A program made the translations under genes and the position numbers. From Kineococcus rhizosphaerae (GTDB lineage: Bacteria > Actinomycetota > Actinomycetes > Actinomycetales > Kineococcaceae): DNA of 64,000 bases. The notes beneath the pieces are model-generated. The model was given only the letters and a program-made list of their open reading frames with translations. It was not told the origin of the DNA and ran no database searches. This document shows, piece after piece, positions 1-7,238 of the stretch (the first letter of the stretch is position 1; every line of letters starts with the position of its first letter). Where the stretch lies: the NCBI RefSeq assembly GCF_003002055.1, contig NZ_PVZF01000003.1, positions 344,647 through 408,646 on the forward strand, in the 5' to 3' direction.

Positions 1-688
1 GCCGGACGGCGTCGACGAGCAGCCCGAACGACGTCGAGGCCGCCCACCGCAGCCGGCTGACCGGCCCCCGGCCGGGCCCGAACCCGCGCACGCGCCGGGC
101 GGCGGCGACCTGCTCCCAGGAGTCGGCGAGCGAGTCCAGGCGGCCCAGGGCGACGACCGCGGCGACCACCACCCGCGCGGGCAGCCGCAGCCGCTGCGCG
201 AGGTGGTCCCCCGCCTCCGCCGGGTCGATCCAGCCCAGCAGGAGCGAGCCCGGCAGGACGAGGACGACCAGCCGCAGGGCCGCCGCGAGCGCTGTCCACA
301 GGGGTTCGGGGCTGTCCCCGGCCAGGACGGTCGACCACCCGACCGACAGCGCCGCGATCCCCAGCGGCAGCAGGCGGCGGGCGGCCACCCGGACGTCGGC
401 GACCACCAGGGGCAGGCAGAGCGCCTGCACGGCAAGGGCTCCGGCGGCCTGCCACCAGGCGTCGACGGCGAACGCGCCGAGGGTGCAGAGCAGTCCCACG
501 GCCAGCAGGGGCAGCGGGCCGCAGTGCCGCACGAGGGGCCCGGGACCCCGCGAACGCCGGGCGGCGGCGGTCTCGGGGACCGTGTCGTCCACACCTGCGG
601 GGGTGGTACCCACAGGGCTGTCCACAGTGCTGTGCACAGAGCTGTGGACATCGCTGTGGACGGCGCCGGTCGTCGCGTCGCCCCTCAC
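1..688 (-). CDS. ykoC: ECF transporter transmembrane component EcfT/YkoC, C-terminus beyond window
   Basis: Transmembrane coupling subunit of an energy-coupling-factor importer; it links the ATPase to the substrate-binding S component in the cytoplasmic membrane. The visible 229 residues start at a GTG that overlaps the upstream ATPase stop (GTGA). After a hydrophilic N-terminus of VHSx repeats come several hydrophobic helices. The EcfT coupling motif is recognisable in AAARRVRGFG near the window edge, on the cytoplasmic helix that contacts the ATPase. It is the last visible gene of ykoE-ykoD-ykoC and should share the TPP riboswitch. The family assignment is firm. Thiamine or hydroxymethylpyrimidine as substrate is inferred from YkoE and the riboswitch. 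The 3' end is cut by the window. Confidence 0.85.
   Translation of the reverse strand, partial: MRGDATTGAVHSDVHSSVHSTVDSPVGTTPAGVDDTVPETAAARRSRGPGPLVRHCGPLPLLAVGLLCTLGAFAVDAWWQAAGALAVQALCLPLVVADVRVAARRLLPLGIAALSVGWSTVLAGDSPEPLWTALAAALRLVVLVLPGSLLLGWIDPAEAGDHLAQRLRLPARVVVAAVVALGRLDSLADSWEQVAAARRVRGFGPGRGPVSRLRWAASTSFGLLVDAVR
610..661. repeat. Imperfect 12-bp tandem repeats inside the ykoC 5' end, DnaA-box-like
   Basis: Four imperfect 12-bp units of the type CTGTCCACAG or its complement lie at about 618-627, 629-640, 641-650 and 652-661. A related GTCCACA sits at about 587-593. On the minus strand they encode four VHSx tetrapeptides just after the ykoC start. The cores resemble the actinobacterial DnaA box (TTGTCCACA). 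The repeat is seen directly. Any DnaA binding is speculation, and a coding repeat is the simpler explanation. Confidence 0.5.
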
Positions 689-2136
689 GCGGCCACCCCC
701 TGCGCCGTCCCGGACACCAGGTGGACGCGCTCGGCGGGCTCGAGCGCGTCGAGCAACCGCGCGTCGTGGGTGCTGACGACGACCGCCGCGCCGTCGCGCG
801 CCGCCGCCCGCAGCAACCCCGCCACGGCCGACCACGTGCCCCGGTCCTGCCCGACGCTCGGCTCGTCCGCCAGGACGAGGACGGGACCGGCGGCCAGGGC
901 CCCGGCGAGCGCCAGCCGCCGCTGCTCGCCGCCGGAGAGCCGGAAGGGGTTGGCGTCGGCGCGGTCGGCCAGCCCGAGCAGCTCCAGCAGCGTCCGCGCG
1001 CGGGCGGGGTCGCGGCCCAGGACCCGGGCGGTGGCGGCGGCCTCGGCGGCGACGGTGGCGGCCAGGAACGTGTGCTCGGGGAACTGCGGCACCCAGCCGG
1101 TGCGCGCGGCCAGCTCGGTCGAGGTCCAGGTGTGCGGGGCCCGCCGGCCGCGGCGTCCCGCGAGCCCGGCGGCGGCGAGGAGGTCGCCGGTGGGCCGGGC
1201 CAGGCCCGCCAGGACCGCGAGCAGGCTCGACTTGCCGGCACCGCTGTCGCCCGTCAGGGCCGTGACGGCACCCGCGCGGACCGTGACGTCCACGTCGCGC
1301 AGGACCGTGGCCGCCGGCCGGGGCCGCAGCCCCCGGCGCGTGCGGACCAGTCCCAGCCCGCTGCCCCGCAACGCCGTCCCCTCGAGCGGCAGGGCGGGTT
1401 CGAGGAGGCCGACGGGGACGTCGAGGAGCTCGGGGGTGCCCGCCCCGGGGACCCACAGGCCCAGCCCGGGGGTCAGGACCCGTCCGGGCGGCCCGTCCGC
1501 GGCGACGCGGCCGTCGACGCCGAGCAGCACGACGCGGTCGACGTGCGGCGCCCACGCGGCGAGGTCGTGGTCGACGACGACGAGGCTGCGGCCCGCCGCG
1601 GCCTCCAGGACGGCCGCGCGCACGGCGTCGGCGGTGGCGGCGTCGAGCATGGCCGTCGGCTCGTCGAGCAGGAGGACGGCGGGGTCGGCCGCCAGGGTGC
1701 CCGCGAGCGCCAGCCGTTGCCGTTCCCCGCCGGACAGGGTCGCGACGAGCCGGTCGCGGCCGGCGGTGAAGCGGGCCGCGGCGTGGGCGCGCGCGACGCG
1801 CCGCCAGATCCCGGTGCGGTCCCGTCCCGCGTTCTCGGGCCCGAAGGCGGTGTCGCGCCCGGCGGTCTCGGCGACGACGGCGTCCAGCGGGTCCTGCACG
1901 AGCAGGCCGATCTCGCCGGGCACGGGCGCGCGCCCCGCCAGCCGCACGTCCCCGGTGGCCTCCACGTCGTCGTCGAGCAACCCCGCCAGGGCCCGCAGGA
2001 CGGTCGACTTGCCCGCCCCGCTGGGCCCGGCGAGCAGCACCCGCTCGCCCGCGGCGACGTCGAGGTCGACGTCGCGCACGAGGGCGCGCCCCCCCGGGCC
2101 GGTGACCGTCAGACCTCGCAGCGCGAGGTCAGCCAC
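685..2136 (-). CDS. ykoD: ECF transporter ATPase, two fused ABC domains (YkoD)
   Basis: Energises the ECF importer by ATP hydrolysis on the cytoplasmic face. The 483-residue protein has two complete ABC cassettes. The first has Walker A GPSGAGKST, signature LSGGERQR and Walker B VLLLDEP. The second has GDSGAGKSS, LSGGEQRR and VLVLADEP. It therefore replaces the separate EcfA and EcfA' proteins, as in the YkoD family. The GTG start was chosen because it lies inside the ykoE stop (8 bp overlap) and gives the normal N-terminus just before the first cassette. The tail overlaps the ykoC start. Expression should follow the upstream TPP riboswitch. Confidence 0.9.
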   Translation of the reverse strand: MADLALRGLTVTGPGGRALVRDVDLDVAAGERVLLAGPSGAGKSTVLRALAGLLDDDVEATGDVRLAGRAPVPGEIGLLVQDPLDAVVAETAGRDTAFGPENAGRDRTGIWRRVARAHAAARFTAGRDRLVATLSGGERQRLALAGTLAADPAVLLLDEPTAMLDAATADAVRAAVLEAAAGRSLVVVDHDLAAWAPHVDRVVLLGVDGRVAADGPPGRVLTPGLGLWVPGAGTPELLDVPVGLLEPALPLEGTALRGSGLGLVRTRRGLRPRPAATVLRDVDVTVRAGAVTALTGDSGAGKSSLLAVLAGLARPTGDLLAAAGLAGRRGRRAPHTWTSTELAARTGWVPQFPEHTFLAATVAAEAAATARVLGRDPARARTLLELLGLADRADANPFRLSGGEQRRLALAGALAAGPVLVLADEPSVGQDRGTWSAVAGLLRAAARDGAAVVVSTHDARLLDALEPAERVHLVSGTAQGVAA

Positions 2137-2731
2137 GGTGCTCGCGGCCCGCGGCGAAGGCCGACAGGGCCCCGGTGCGGGCCAGCGCGCGCACCAGCGC
2201 CCACCCGCCGAGCCCGGCGACCACGGCGCCCGAGACCACGAAGCAGCCGACGTAGACCGCCTGGAAGGGCAGCGTCCACTCCCCCGCGTAGTAGGCGAAC
2301 AGCTCGTAGACGCCCTCCAGGACGGCGGCCAGGACCCCGCCCAGGACCGCGACGCCCGGGCCGAACCGGCGCCAGGCGAACAGCGCGACCGCGATCTCCA
2401 CACCCAGGCCCTGGATGGCGCCGGAGATCAGCACCGACGTGGCCCACTGGTTGCCCAGCAGCGCCTCGACGGACGCGGCCACGAGCTCGGCGAACAGCGC
2501 GGCCCCCGGCCGGCGCACCACGAGGGCGCCGACGACGGCCGGCAGCAGCCACACCCCGGCCAGGACGCTCTGCACGAACGGGACCGCGGTGAAGACGGGC
2601 GAGACGGCCGCGTACAGCACGTCCCAACCCCAGAAGACGACGCCGAAGGCGACGCCGAGGACGGCGGCGGTCACGAGGTCGACGGTGCGCCAGTGCCGGG
2701 TGCCCCGGGTGCGGCTGACGGTGGTGCTCAT
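2129..2731 (-). CDS. ykoE: ECF transporter S component, YkoE-type (thiamine/hydroxymethylpyrimidine)
   Basis: Substrate-binding membrane subunit of the ECF importer. The 200 residues form about six hydrophobic helices after the short basic N-terminus TRGTRHW. The region GNQWATSVLISGAIQGLG, the glutamates in the middle helices and the length fit the YkoE family. The start ATG at 2731 follows an AGGAGG Shine-Dalgarno sequence that is part of a palindrome. First gene of ykoEDC. The TPP riboswitch directly upstream strongly supports uptake of thiamine or its pyrimidine moiety. Which of the two is carried cannot be read from sequence. Confidence 0.88.
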   Translation of the reverse strand: MSTTVSRTRGTRHWRTVDLVTAAVLGVAFGVVFWGWDVLYAAVSPVFTAVPFVQSVLAGVWLLPAVVGALVVRRPGAALFAELVAASVEALLGNQWATSVLISGAIQGLGVEIAVALFAWRRFGPGVAVLGGVLAAVLEGVYELFAYYAGEWTLPFQAVYVGCFVVSGAVVAGLGGWALVRALARTGALSAFAAGREHRG

Positions 2732-2753
2732 GGTTCCTCCTGGTCCCAGGAGG
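2732..2753 (-). promoter_or_regulatory. Shine-Dalgarno-sequestering palindrome of the TPP riboswitch
   Basis: CCTCCTGG at 2736-2743 and CCAGGAGG at 2746-2753 are perfect complements. One arm contains the ykoE ribosome binding site, so a folded stem would hide it. The stem lies between the riboswitch aptamer and the ATG at 2731, where an expression platform acting on translation would be. The palindrome is direct observation; switching is inferred. Confidence 0.65.
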
Positions 2754-2789
2754 GGGACGCACGGCCACCGTGGCCCCGCGTCGAGGACG

Positions 2790-2880
2790 TCCCGACTCCC
2801 TACGCCGGTCTGAACCGGATCAGGTTCGAGGGTCTGCGGAAACCCGCACTCTCAGCGCCCCACGGCGCTCCCCTGTCGTG
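2790..2880 (-). ncRNA. TPP riboswitch (THI element)
   Basis: Read on the minus strand, the block contains the conserved THI-box parts in order: a GGGGAGC start at about 2867-2873, CTGAGA at 2850-2855, an intervening stem, ACCTGAT at 2819-2825, and the closing GTAGGGAG at about 2796-2803. Thiamine pyrophosphate binding to this aptamer turns down thiamine synthesis and transport genes. It precedes ykoEDC, which is the expected arrangement. Confidence 0.93.
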
Positions 2881-2934
2881 TGGCCCCGACCCTACCCCTG
2901 TCCTGCTCCCACCCCTGCGCGATCGGAGGGGGAC

Positions 2935-3099
2935 GTGGGGGTGCGCGAGGATGGGGGCGTGCTGCGGATGATGCGAGGACCCGACGGCGGACCGTCCCGG
3001 GCGGTGAGGCTGATGACGCTGATCGTCGTGATCGCCGTCCTCGCGGGCAGCGCGGCCGCGCTCACCCCGGTCCTGGGCTGGCTCCTGGACCTGCTGTAG
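2935..3099 (+). CDS. Small single-helix membrane protein, unknown function
   Basis: A 54-residue product starting at a GTG preceded by GGAGGGGGAC. ATG at 2968 is an alternative start. The C-terminal half (TLIVVIAVLAGSAAALTPVL) is one transmembrane helix after an arginine-containing N-terminus. I do not recognise a family. It sits 14 bp before the DUF4235 gene, on the same strand and probably cotranscribed, and diverges from the thiamine transporter. Third-position G/C is high, which supports coding. Start and reality are moderately certain. Confidence 0.5.
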   Translation: MGVREDGGVLRMMRGPDGGPSRAVRLMTLIVVIAVLAGSAAALTPVLGWLLDLL

Positions 3100-3113
3100 G
3101 GCAGGGTCGGCGC

Positions 3114-3416
3114 ATGAGCTCGATCGTCTGGAAGTTGGTCGGCCCGGGCGCCGGCATCCTCGCGACCGCGGTCGCGAGCCGTCTCACGAAGAAGATCTGG
3201 GTCACCGCGACCGGGTCCCCGCCCCCGGACAACCCGGAGGACCCGGACGTGGCGTGGAAGGAAGCCGTCGTGTGGGCGCTCGCGTCCGGGGCGATCATCG
3301 GTCTGACCCGTCTCGTCGTCGAGCGCCAGGCCGCGGTCTGGTACCGCAAGAGCTTCGGGGAGCTGCCGCCCGGCCTCGGCCCGGGCGACGACGGGGCGGT
3401 CGAGGCGAACTCCTGA
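3114..3416 (+). CDS. DUF4235 membrane protein
   Basis: A 100-residue protein of the DUF4235 family common in actinobacteria. Features seen: MSSIVWKLVGPGAGILA and a basic loop LTKKIW, then PEDPDVAWKEAVVWALASGA leading into a second hydrophobic segment and VERQAAVWYRK. It is probably a two-helix membrane protein; no biochemical function is known to me. CAGGGT lies exactly 6 nt before the ATG and there is no clear Shine-Dalgarno sequence, so the mRNA may be leaderless, although readthrough from the small upstream gene is also possible. Confidence 0.8.
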   Translation: MSSIVWKLVGPGAGILATAVASRLTKKIWVTATGSPPPDNPEDPDVAWKEAVVWALASGAIIGLTRLVVERQAAVWYRKSFGELPPGLGPGDDGAVEANS

Positions 3417-3577
3417 TCCCCCCGCGGCCGCTCACCCCGCCGGGGTGGGCGGTCGTCCCGGGACCTTCACCAACCCCCCTCCCCGGGGAGCTGATCTCCG
3501 GGTGCGGGTCGACTGCGGCGGTGCTGCAGTGGAGGTCCGCACCGGGAACCACCCGGGGCAGGGGAAGGAGCAGGACG

Positions 3578-3751
3578 ATGAGCGCCGCTGACAAGATCAA
3601 GAACGCCGCCGAGGACCTCGCCGGGAAGGCGAAGGAAGCCGTCGGAGGCGCCAAGGGCGACGAGGAACTGCGCCGCGAGGGTCAGAAGGACCAGGCCGCC
3701 GCCGACCTCAAGCAGCGCGGCGAGCACGTCAAGGACGCGTTCAAGGGCTGA
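3578..3751 (+). CDS. CsbD family stress protein
   Basis: A 57-residue hydrophilic, charged protein. It carries the CsbD pattern: KIKNAAEDLAGKAKEAVGGA followed by a Lys/Glu/Gln-rich helical tail. CsbD-like proteins are general stress proteins (sigma-B regulated in Bacillus); their molecular role is not established. The ATG is preceded by GAAGGAGCAGGACG. The 160 bp before it hold no gene and presumably the promoter, but I could not identify a stress-sigma signature. Ends 9 bp from the convergent epimerase gene. Confidence 0.85.
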   Translation: MSAADKIKNAAEDLAGKAKEAVGGAKGDEELRREGQKDQAAADLKQRGEHVKDAFKG

Positions 3752-3760
3752 ACGCCGGCG

Positions 3761-4744
3761 TCAGCCGAACCGCTCCACCAGCCGGTCCTGCCAGGCGTCG
3801 ACCTCCGGGTCGACGACCTGCAGGGCCGGGTTCGCGTCGTGGTGGGCGACGATCTCCCGGGCACCCTGCGCGAAGCTCGTCGTGGCCGCGAACCCCGGCA
3901 CGAGGCGCTTGAGCTTGGTGTTGTCGAAGACCACCGAGTGCGCCTTGTCCCCCAGCAGCCCCGGCCCCCGGTCCGGTGCCTCCCGGGCGACGACCTCGCT
4001 CGGGACGTGCACGATGCGCGGGTCGTCCACCCCGGCCGCGCTGGCCAGCCGCCGCGCGATGCCGTCCCAGGTGAGGACCTCGTCGCTCGTCAGGTGCACG
4101 ACGTCACCCGTCACGGCGGGTTCCCCGAGCAGCGGGACGAAACCCTGCGCGAAGTCCGCGTGGTGGGTGAGCACCCACGTCGAGGTGCCGTCGCCGTGCA
4201 CCACGACGGGTTTGCCGCGCCGCATCCGGTCGATCGCCGTCCAGCCGTCGTCCAGCGGGACGCTCGTGCGGTCGTAGGTGTGGCTGGGCCGCACCACGAA
4301 CGCCGGGAACCCGTTCTCGCGCCACTCGCGCGTGAGCAGTTCCTCGCAGGCGATCTTGTCGCGGGAGTACGACCAGAACGGGTTGCGCAGGGGCGTCGAC
4401 TCCGTGATCGGCAGGTGGCCCACGGGCTTGGCGTAGGCGCTCGCGCTGGAGACGAAGACGTACTGGCCGACCGCGCCGCGGAACTGCTCGACGTCCGCGG
4501 CGACGTGCTCGGGGGTGAAGGCCACGAAGTCGACGACGACGTCGAACTCGCTGTCCCCCAGCGCCTCCCGCACGGCGGAGGGGTCGCGGACGTCGGCGGT
4601 CAGGACCTTCGCGCCGGCGGGCAGCGGACGCTTGCCGGTCCCCCGGTTGAGCACGGTCAGGTCGATCCCGCGGCGGACCGCCAGGTCGGCGCAGGCCGAG
4701 CTGATGATCCCGGTACCGCCGATGAACAGGACGCGCAACGCCAC
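3761..4744 (-). CDS. NAD-dependent epimerase/dehydratase family protein
   Basis: Predicted cytoplasmic nucleotide-sugar-type short-chain dehydrogenase of 327 residues. The N-terminal Rossmann motif is LFIGGTGIISS (a variant of GGTGFIG), followed by TVLNRGTGKRPLP. An extended-SDR active site is visible as S and Y in VFVSSASAYAK, with a later YSRDK lysine motif. The GTG start at 4744 has GGAGGAGCACCA upstream, which decides it over longer readings. The substrate is unknown. Nothing nearby suggests a sugar pathway. Confidence 0.8.
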   Translation of the reverse strand: MALRVLFIGGTGIISSACADLAVRRGIDLTVLNRGTGKRPLPAGAKVLTADVRDPSAVREALGDSEFDVVVDFVAFTPEHVAADVEQFRGAVGQYVFVSSASAYAKPVGHLPITESTPLRNPFWSYSRDKIACEELLTREWRENGFPAFVVRPSHTYDRTSVPLDDGWTAIDRMRRGKPVVVHGDGTSTWVLTHHADFAQGFVPLLGEPAVTGDVVHLTSDEVLTWDGIARRLASAAGVDDPRIVHVPSEVVAREAPDRGPGLLGDKAHSVVFDNTKLKRLVPGFAATTSFAQGAREIVAHHDANPALQVVDPEVDAWQDRLVERFG

Positions 4745-4834
4745 TGGTGCTCCTCCGAGTAGGACCTCGTCGTCTCGCCGCGACCCTAGACCGCCCGACG
4801 CGCGCCCGCCCGGCCGGCACCCCACAGTGGGCGG

Positions 4835-5113
4835 GTGAGCGAACAGAGCAGCGACCAGAGCACCGACCAGGTGGACGTGTACGACAACGCCGAGGTCCGC
4901 GCCGTGCAGGACGGCGGCAGCCGGGAGAACGCCCGCGCCTCCGACTCCGGCCCCGTGCCCAGCCCCGCCCGCGACCCGCAGGACCCGCTGGGCCTGCAGG
5001 ACGACGTGGCCGACGGGACGGGTCAGGGCGACCCCACGGCGGGGGTGCGGATCTCCCCCGAGGACGCCGCGCAGGCCGTCCCGGCCGACGACGGGCCCGA
5101 GGGCACCCGCTGA
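4835..5113 (+). CDS. Acidic hydrophilic hypothetical protein
   Basis: A 92-residue, Asp/Glu/Ser/Gln-rich product with no hydrophobic segment, likely disordered. The N-terminus MSEQSSDQSTDQVDVYDNAE and the end RISPEDAAQAVPADDGPEG show no motif I recognise. The GTG start has CACAGT exactly 6 nt upstream and no Shine-Dalgarno sequence, consistent with leaderless expression. Codon bias is typical of the genome, and a strong hairpin terminator follows 16 bp after the stop. These two facts are the main support. Confidence 0.65.
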   Translation: MSEQSSDQSTDQVDVYDNAEVRAVQDGGSRENARASDSGPVPSPARDPQDPLGLQDDVADGTGQGDPTAGVRISPEDAAQAVPADDGPEGTR

Positions 5114-5129
5114 GACGACCCCGACGGTG

Positions 5130-5159
5130 GAGGCCCCGGTCCGCTCGGACCGGGGCCTC
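5130..5159 (+). terminator. Hairpin terminator after the acidic hypothetical gene
   Basis: A perfect 13-bp stem (5130-5142 with 5147-5159) with loop GCTC and no T tract, as often in high-GC actinobacteria. Its arm GAGGCCCCGGTCC recurs in the terminator at 7057. Confidence 0.8.
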
Positions 5160-5185
5160 GCTGCCGCGAGGGGCGGGCGGGGATC

Positions 5186-5236
5186 GGGTCGTTGACGCCT
5201 TGCGCCAAACCTATTGGCGCGAGGCGTCCACGACCC
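5186..5236. terminator. Long inverted repeat between convergent genes, likely bidirectional terminator
   Basis: Arms 5186-5208 and 5214-5236 are 23 nt each, pair throughout except one T/C mismatch and one G-U-type pair, and enclose the 5-nt loop ACCTA. It lies between the ends of the plus-strand gene at 5113 and the minus-strand gene at 5274. Position and structure suggest a bidirectional terminator. Confidence 0.7.
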
Positions 5237-5273
5237 ACTCCCCCCGGGTGCCCTGACCCACCCCGGGGGGGCG

Positions 5274-6398
5274 TCAGGCGGGCAGCACCCGCGCCCGGCG
5301 GTAGCGGTCGACGAGCCCCAGCAGCGCCCGTTCGGTGCTGACGTACCCGGTGAACCCGGCGAGCCGGCTGCGGGTCATGTCGGCGAGGACCTCGACGTCG
5401 CGGCCCAGGTCGCTGTCGCTGTGCCACCACGACGCGACCTTGGACAGGTCCGGCTCGACGAGCCCGTGCTCGTCGACCAGCCGGGCCCAGACGGGTTCGG
5501 CCTCGCGCATCTGCTCGGCCAGGGTGAGGGGTTCGTCGCCCGGCCCGGCCGGTTCGACGCCGAGGTGCCCGGCGAGGCGGGGCCACAGCCGGCGCCAGCG
5601 GACGACGTCGCCGTTGACGACGTTGAAGGCGGTGTCGGCCGCGGCGGGCGTGGTGGCGGCCCAGAGCTGGTGGTCGGCGAGCTGCCCCGCGTCGGTGAGG
5701 TCGACGACACCGTCCCACTGGGTGCGCGAGCCGGGGAACGTGAAGGGGCGGCCAGTGGCGCGCACGACGGCGGCGTAGGCCCCGAGGGTGGGCACGAGGT
5801 TCATGGCGTTGCCCACCGCGAAGCCGGTGACGGTGTGGGCCCGGTGGACCGACCAGCCGAAGCCGTGGCGGGCCGCGGCGGCGAACAGCTCGTCCTCCTG
5901 GGCGTAGTAGAAGTTCTCCACGTCCAGCCGGTCGGCGTCCTCCAGGAACGGGGTGTCGGGCAGGTTCCCCTGCCCGTACGCCTCGAAGGGCCCCAGGTAG
6001 TGCTTGAGGCCGGTGACCAGGGCGGCGTGCCGCAGCGACCCCTGCGGGCCCAGGACGGCCAGCAGGTCGCGCACCATGGCGCCGTTGACGCGGACGTTCT
6101 CGGCCTCGGTGTCCTGGCGGGCCCAGGCGGTGATGAACACGTGGGTGGGGGCCAGGCCGGCGAGCTCGGCCTGCAGGCTCTCGCGGGAGAACAGGTCGGC
6201 CCGCACGTGCTCGACGCCCTCGACGGCCGGGGGGCGCCGGGACAGCCCGGAGGTGCGCCAGCCGGCGGCGACGAGCTGCTCGGCCAGGGCGGTGCCGGTG
6301 ATGCCCGTGGCGCCCACCACGAGGGCGTGGGCCCCGGGGGGCGGGGTCCGCACGGGGGTGGGGGCGCGGTCGGGCAGCGGCGACGGGGAGTCGGTCAT
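5274..6398 (-). CDS. SDR-family NAD(P)-binding reductase, PRISE-like
   Basis: A 374-residue atypical short-chain dehydrogenase resembling the progesterone 5-beta-reductase/iridoid synthase (PRISE) group. The Rossmann motif is LVVGATGITGTALAEQL, followed by GLSRRPP. Family-like segments are LVTGLKHYLGPFEAYGQG (with the catalytic-type lysine), NFYYAQED (catalytic-type tyrosine) and WSVHRAHTVTG. Enone reduction is known for the family; the substrate here is unknown. The ATG at 6398 was chosen because TACCGT lies 7 nt upstream and longer readings have poor support. It diverges from an XRE-cupin regulator across only 63 bp, so that regulator probably controls it. Confidence 0.82.
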   Translation of the reverse strand: MTDSPSPLPDRAPTPVRTPPPGAHALVVGATGITGTALAEQLVAAGWRTSGLSRRPPAVEGVEHVRADLFSRESLQAELAGLAPTHVFITAWARQDTEAENVRVNGAMVRDLLAVLGPQGSLRHAALVTGLKHYLGPFEAYGQGNLPDTPFLEDADRLDVENFYYAQEDELFAAAARHGFGWSVHRAHTVTGFAVGNAMNLVPTLGAYAAVVRATGRPFTFPGSRTQWDGVVDLTDAGQLADHQLWAATTPAAADTAFNVVNGDVVRWRRLWPRLAGHLGVEPAGPGDEPLTLAEQMREAEPVWARLVDEHGLVEPDLSKVASWWHSDSDLGRDVEVLADMTRSRLAGFTGYVSTERALLGLVDRYRRARVLPA

Positions 6399-6461
6399 GA
6401 CCACCACGGTAGGCACGAGGTGCCGCCGATCGCTCACTGGAGTGGTCATTAGGCTGGGCGG

Positions 6462-7037
6462 GTGGACGACACCGGGAACGAGGGCTTCGCGGCCCGGCTC
6501 GCCCGCGAGCTGCGGGCGGCGCGCCTGCAGGCCCACCTGAGCACGGCCGCCCTCGCCGCGGCGACCGGCGTCTCGCGCGGGGCGGTGCTGAAGGTGGAGA
6601 GCGGGACGACGCAGCCGTCGGCCGCGCTGCTCGGCCGGCTCTGCGGGCCGCTGGGGCTGACGCTGTCGTCGCTGTTCGCGCGCGTCGAGGGCCCGGAGCG
6701 GCAGGACGAGCGCGTCGTGCGCGCCGCGCAGGCACCGGTGTGGACGGACCCGGCGACCGGGTACCGGCGCCGCTCCCTGTCACCGGCGGGCGAGGACCTC
6801 GAACTGACCGAGATCGAGCTGCCGGCCGGCTCGGCCGTGACCTACCCGGCGGCCGCGTACGCGCGGATCCACCAGCAGGTGTGGGTGCTCGAGGGGGTGC
6901 TCGCCCTCACCGAGGGCGCGACCGAGCACCTGCTCGGAGCCGGGGACTGCCTGGCGCTCGGCCCGGCGGCCGACTGCACCTTCCGGGGCCACGGGGACGG
7001 TCCGGCCCGCTACCTGGTGGTCACGGCCCCGGCGTAG
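6462..7037 (+). CDS. XRE-family regulator with C-terminal cupin domain
   Basis: A 191-residue transcriptional regulator. Residues about 10-65 form a helix-turn-helix (LSTAALAAATGVSRGAVLKV, then ESGTTQPS). Residues about 115-188 form a cupin fold (HQQVWVLEGVLALTEG, LLGAGDCLALGP) that usually senses a small ligand. The GTG start has TAGGCT 6 nt upstream and no Shine-Dalgarno sequence, a leaderless signature. GTGGTCAT occurs at both ends of the 63-bp gap to the divergent reductase and could be an operator half-site. The ligand is unknown. Confidence 0.85.
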   Translation: MDDTGNEGFAARLARELRAARLQAHLSTAALAAATGVSRGAVLKVESGTTQPSAALLGRLCGPLGLTLSSLFARVEGPERQDERVVRAAQAPVWTDPATGYRRRSLSPAGEDLELTEIELPAGSAVTYPAAAYARIHQQVWVLEGVLALTEGATEHLLGAGDCLALGPAADCTFRGHGDGPARYLVVTAPA

Positions 7038-7056
7038 CGCCCGGCCCGGGAACGAC

Positions 7057-7087
7057 GGAGGCCCCGGTCCACCGGACCGGGGCCTCC
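7057..7087. terminator. Perfect 14-bp hairpin terminator
   Basis: Arms 7057-7070 and 7074-7087 with a 3-nt loop lie between the XRE-cupin gene and the minus-strand tRNA-Gly gene. Likely serves both strands. Confidence 0.85.
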
Positions 7088-7093
7088 ACGCTG

Positions 7094-7164
7094 AGCGGGT
7101 GACGAGAATCGAACTCGCACTATCAGCTTGGGAAGCTGAAGTTCTACCATTGAACTACACCCGC
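7094..7164 (-). tRNA. tRNA-Gly (anticodon CCC)
   Basis: A 71-nt cloverleaf on the minus strand: acceptor GCGGGTG pairs with CACCCGC, the D-arm contains AGTTCAATGGTAGAAC, the anticodon loop TTCCCAA has 5-bp stem CAGCT/AGCTG, and the T-loop is GTTCGATTC. No encoded CCA. A -10-like TACAGT lies at 7191-7196 upstream of its 5' end. Reads GGG codons. Confidence 0.96.
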
Positions 7165-7238
7165 GCGCTCCCACGATCGGGAGCGAGACCACTGTAACGG
7201 ACGCGGGCCCGTGCTCGCACCGGCGGTAGCCTCACGCC

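Noticed and set aside
610..661. Possible chromosomal replication origin because of DnaA-like boxes
   Set aside because: Inside a coding gene, no AT-rich unwinding region, no dnaA, dnaN or gyr genes nearby.
2109..2768. Alternative minus-strand frame over ykoE
   Set aside because: Arg-rich shadow of ykoE with no hydrophobic helices.
203..2971. Open frame of over 900 codons on the plus strand across the ECF transporter genes
   Set aside because: Antisense to clear homologues on the minus strand, Arg/Pro/Gly-rich composition, and no domain. GC-rich DNA yields such frames by chance.
7166..7185. Hairpin CGCTCCC-N6-GGGAGCG beside tRNA-Gly as a terminator
   Set aside because: It lies on the 5' side of the tRNA, between its -10 box and mature 5' end, so it is more likely part of the precursor leader.
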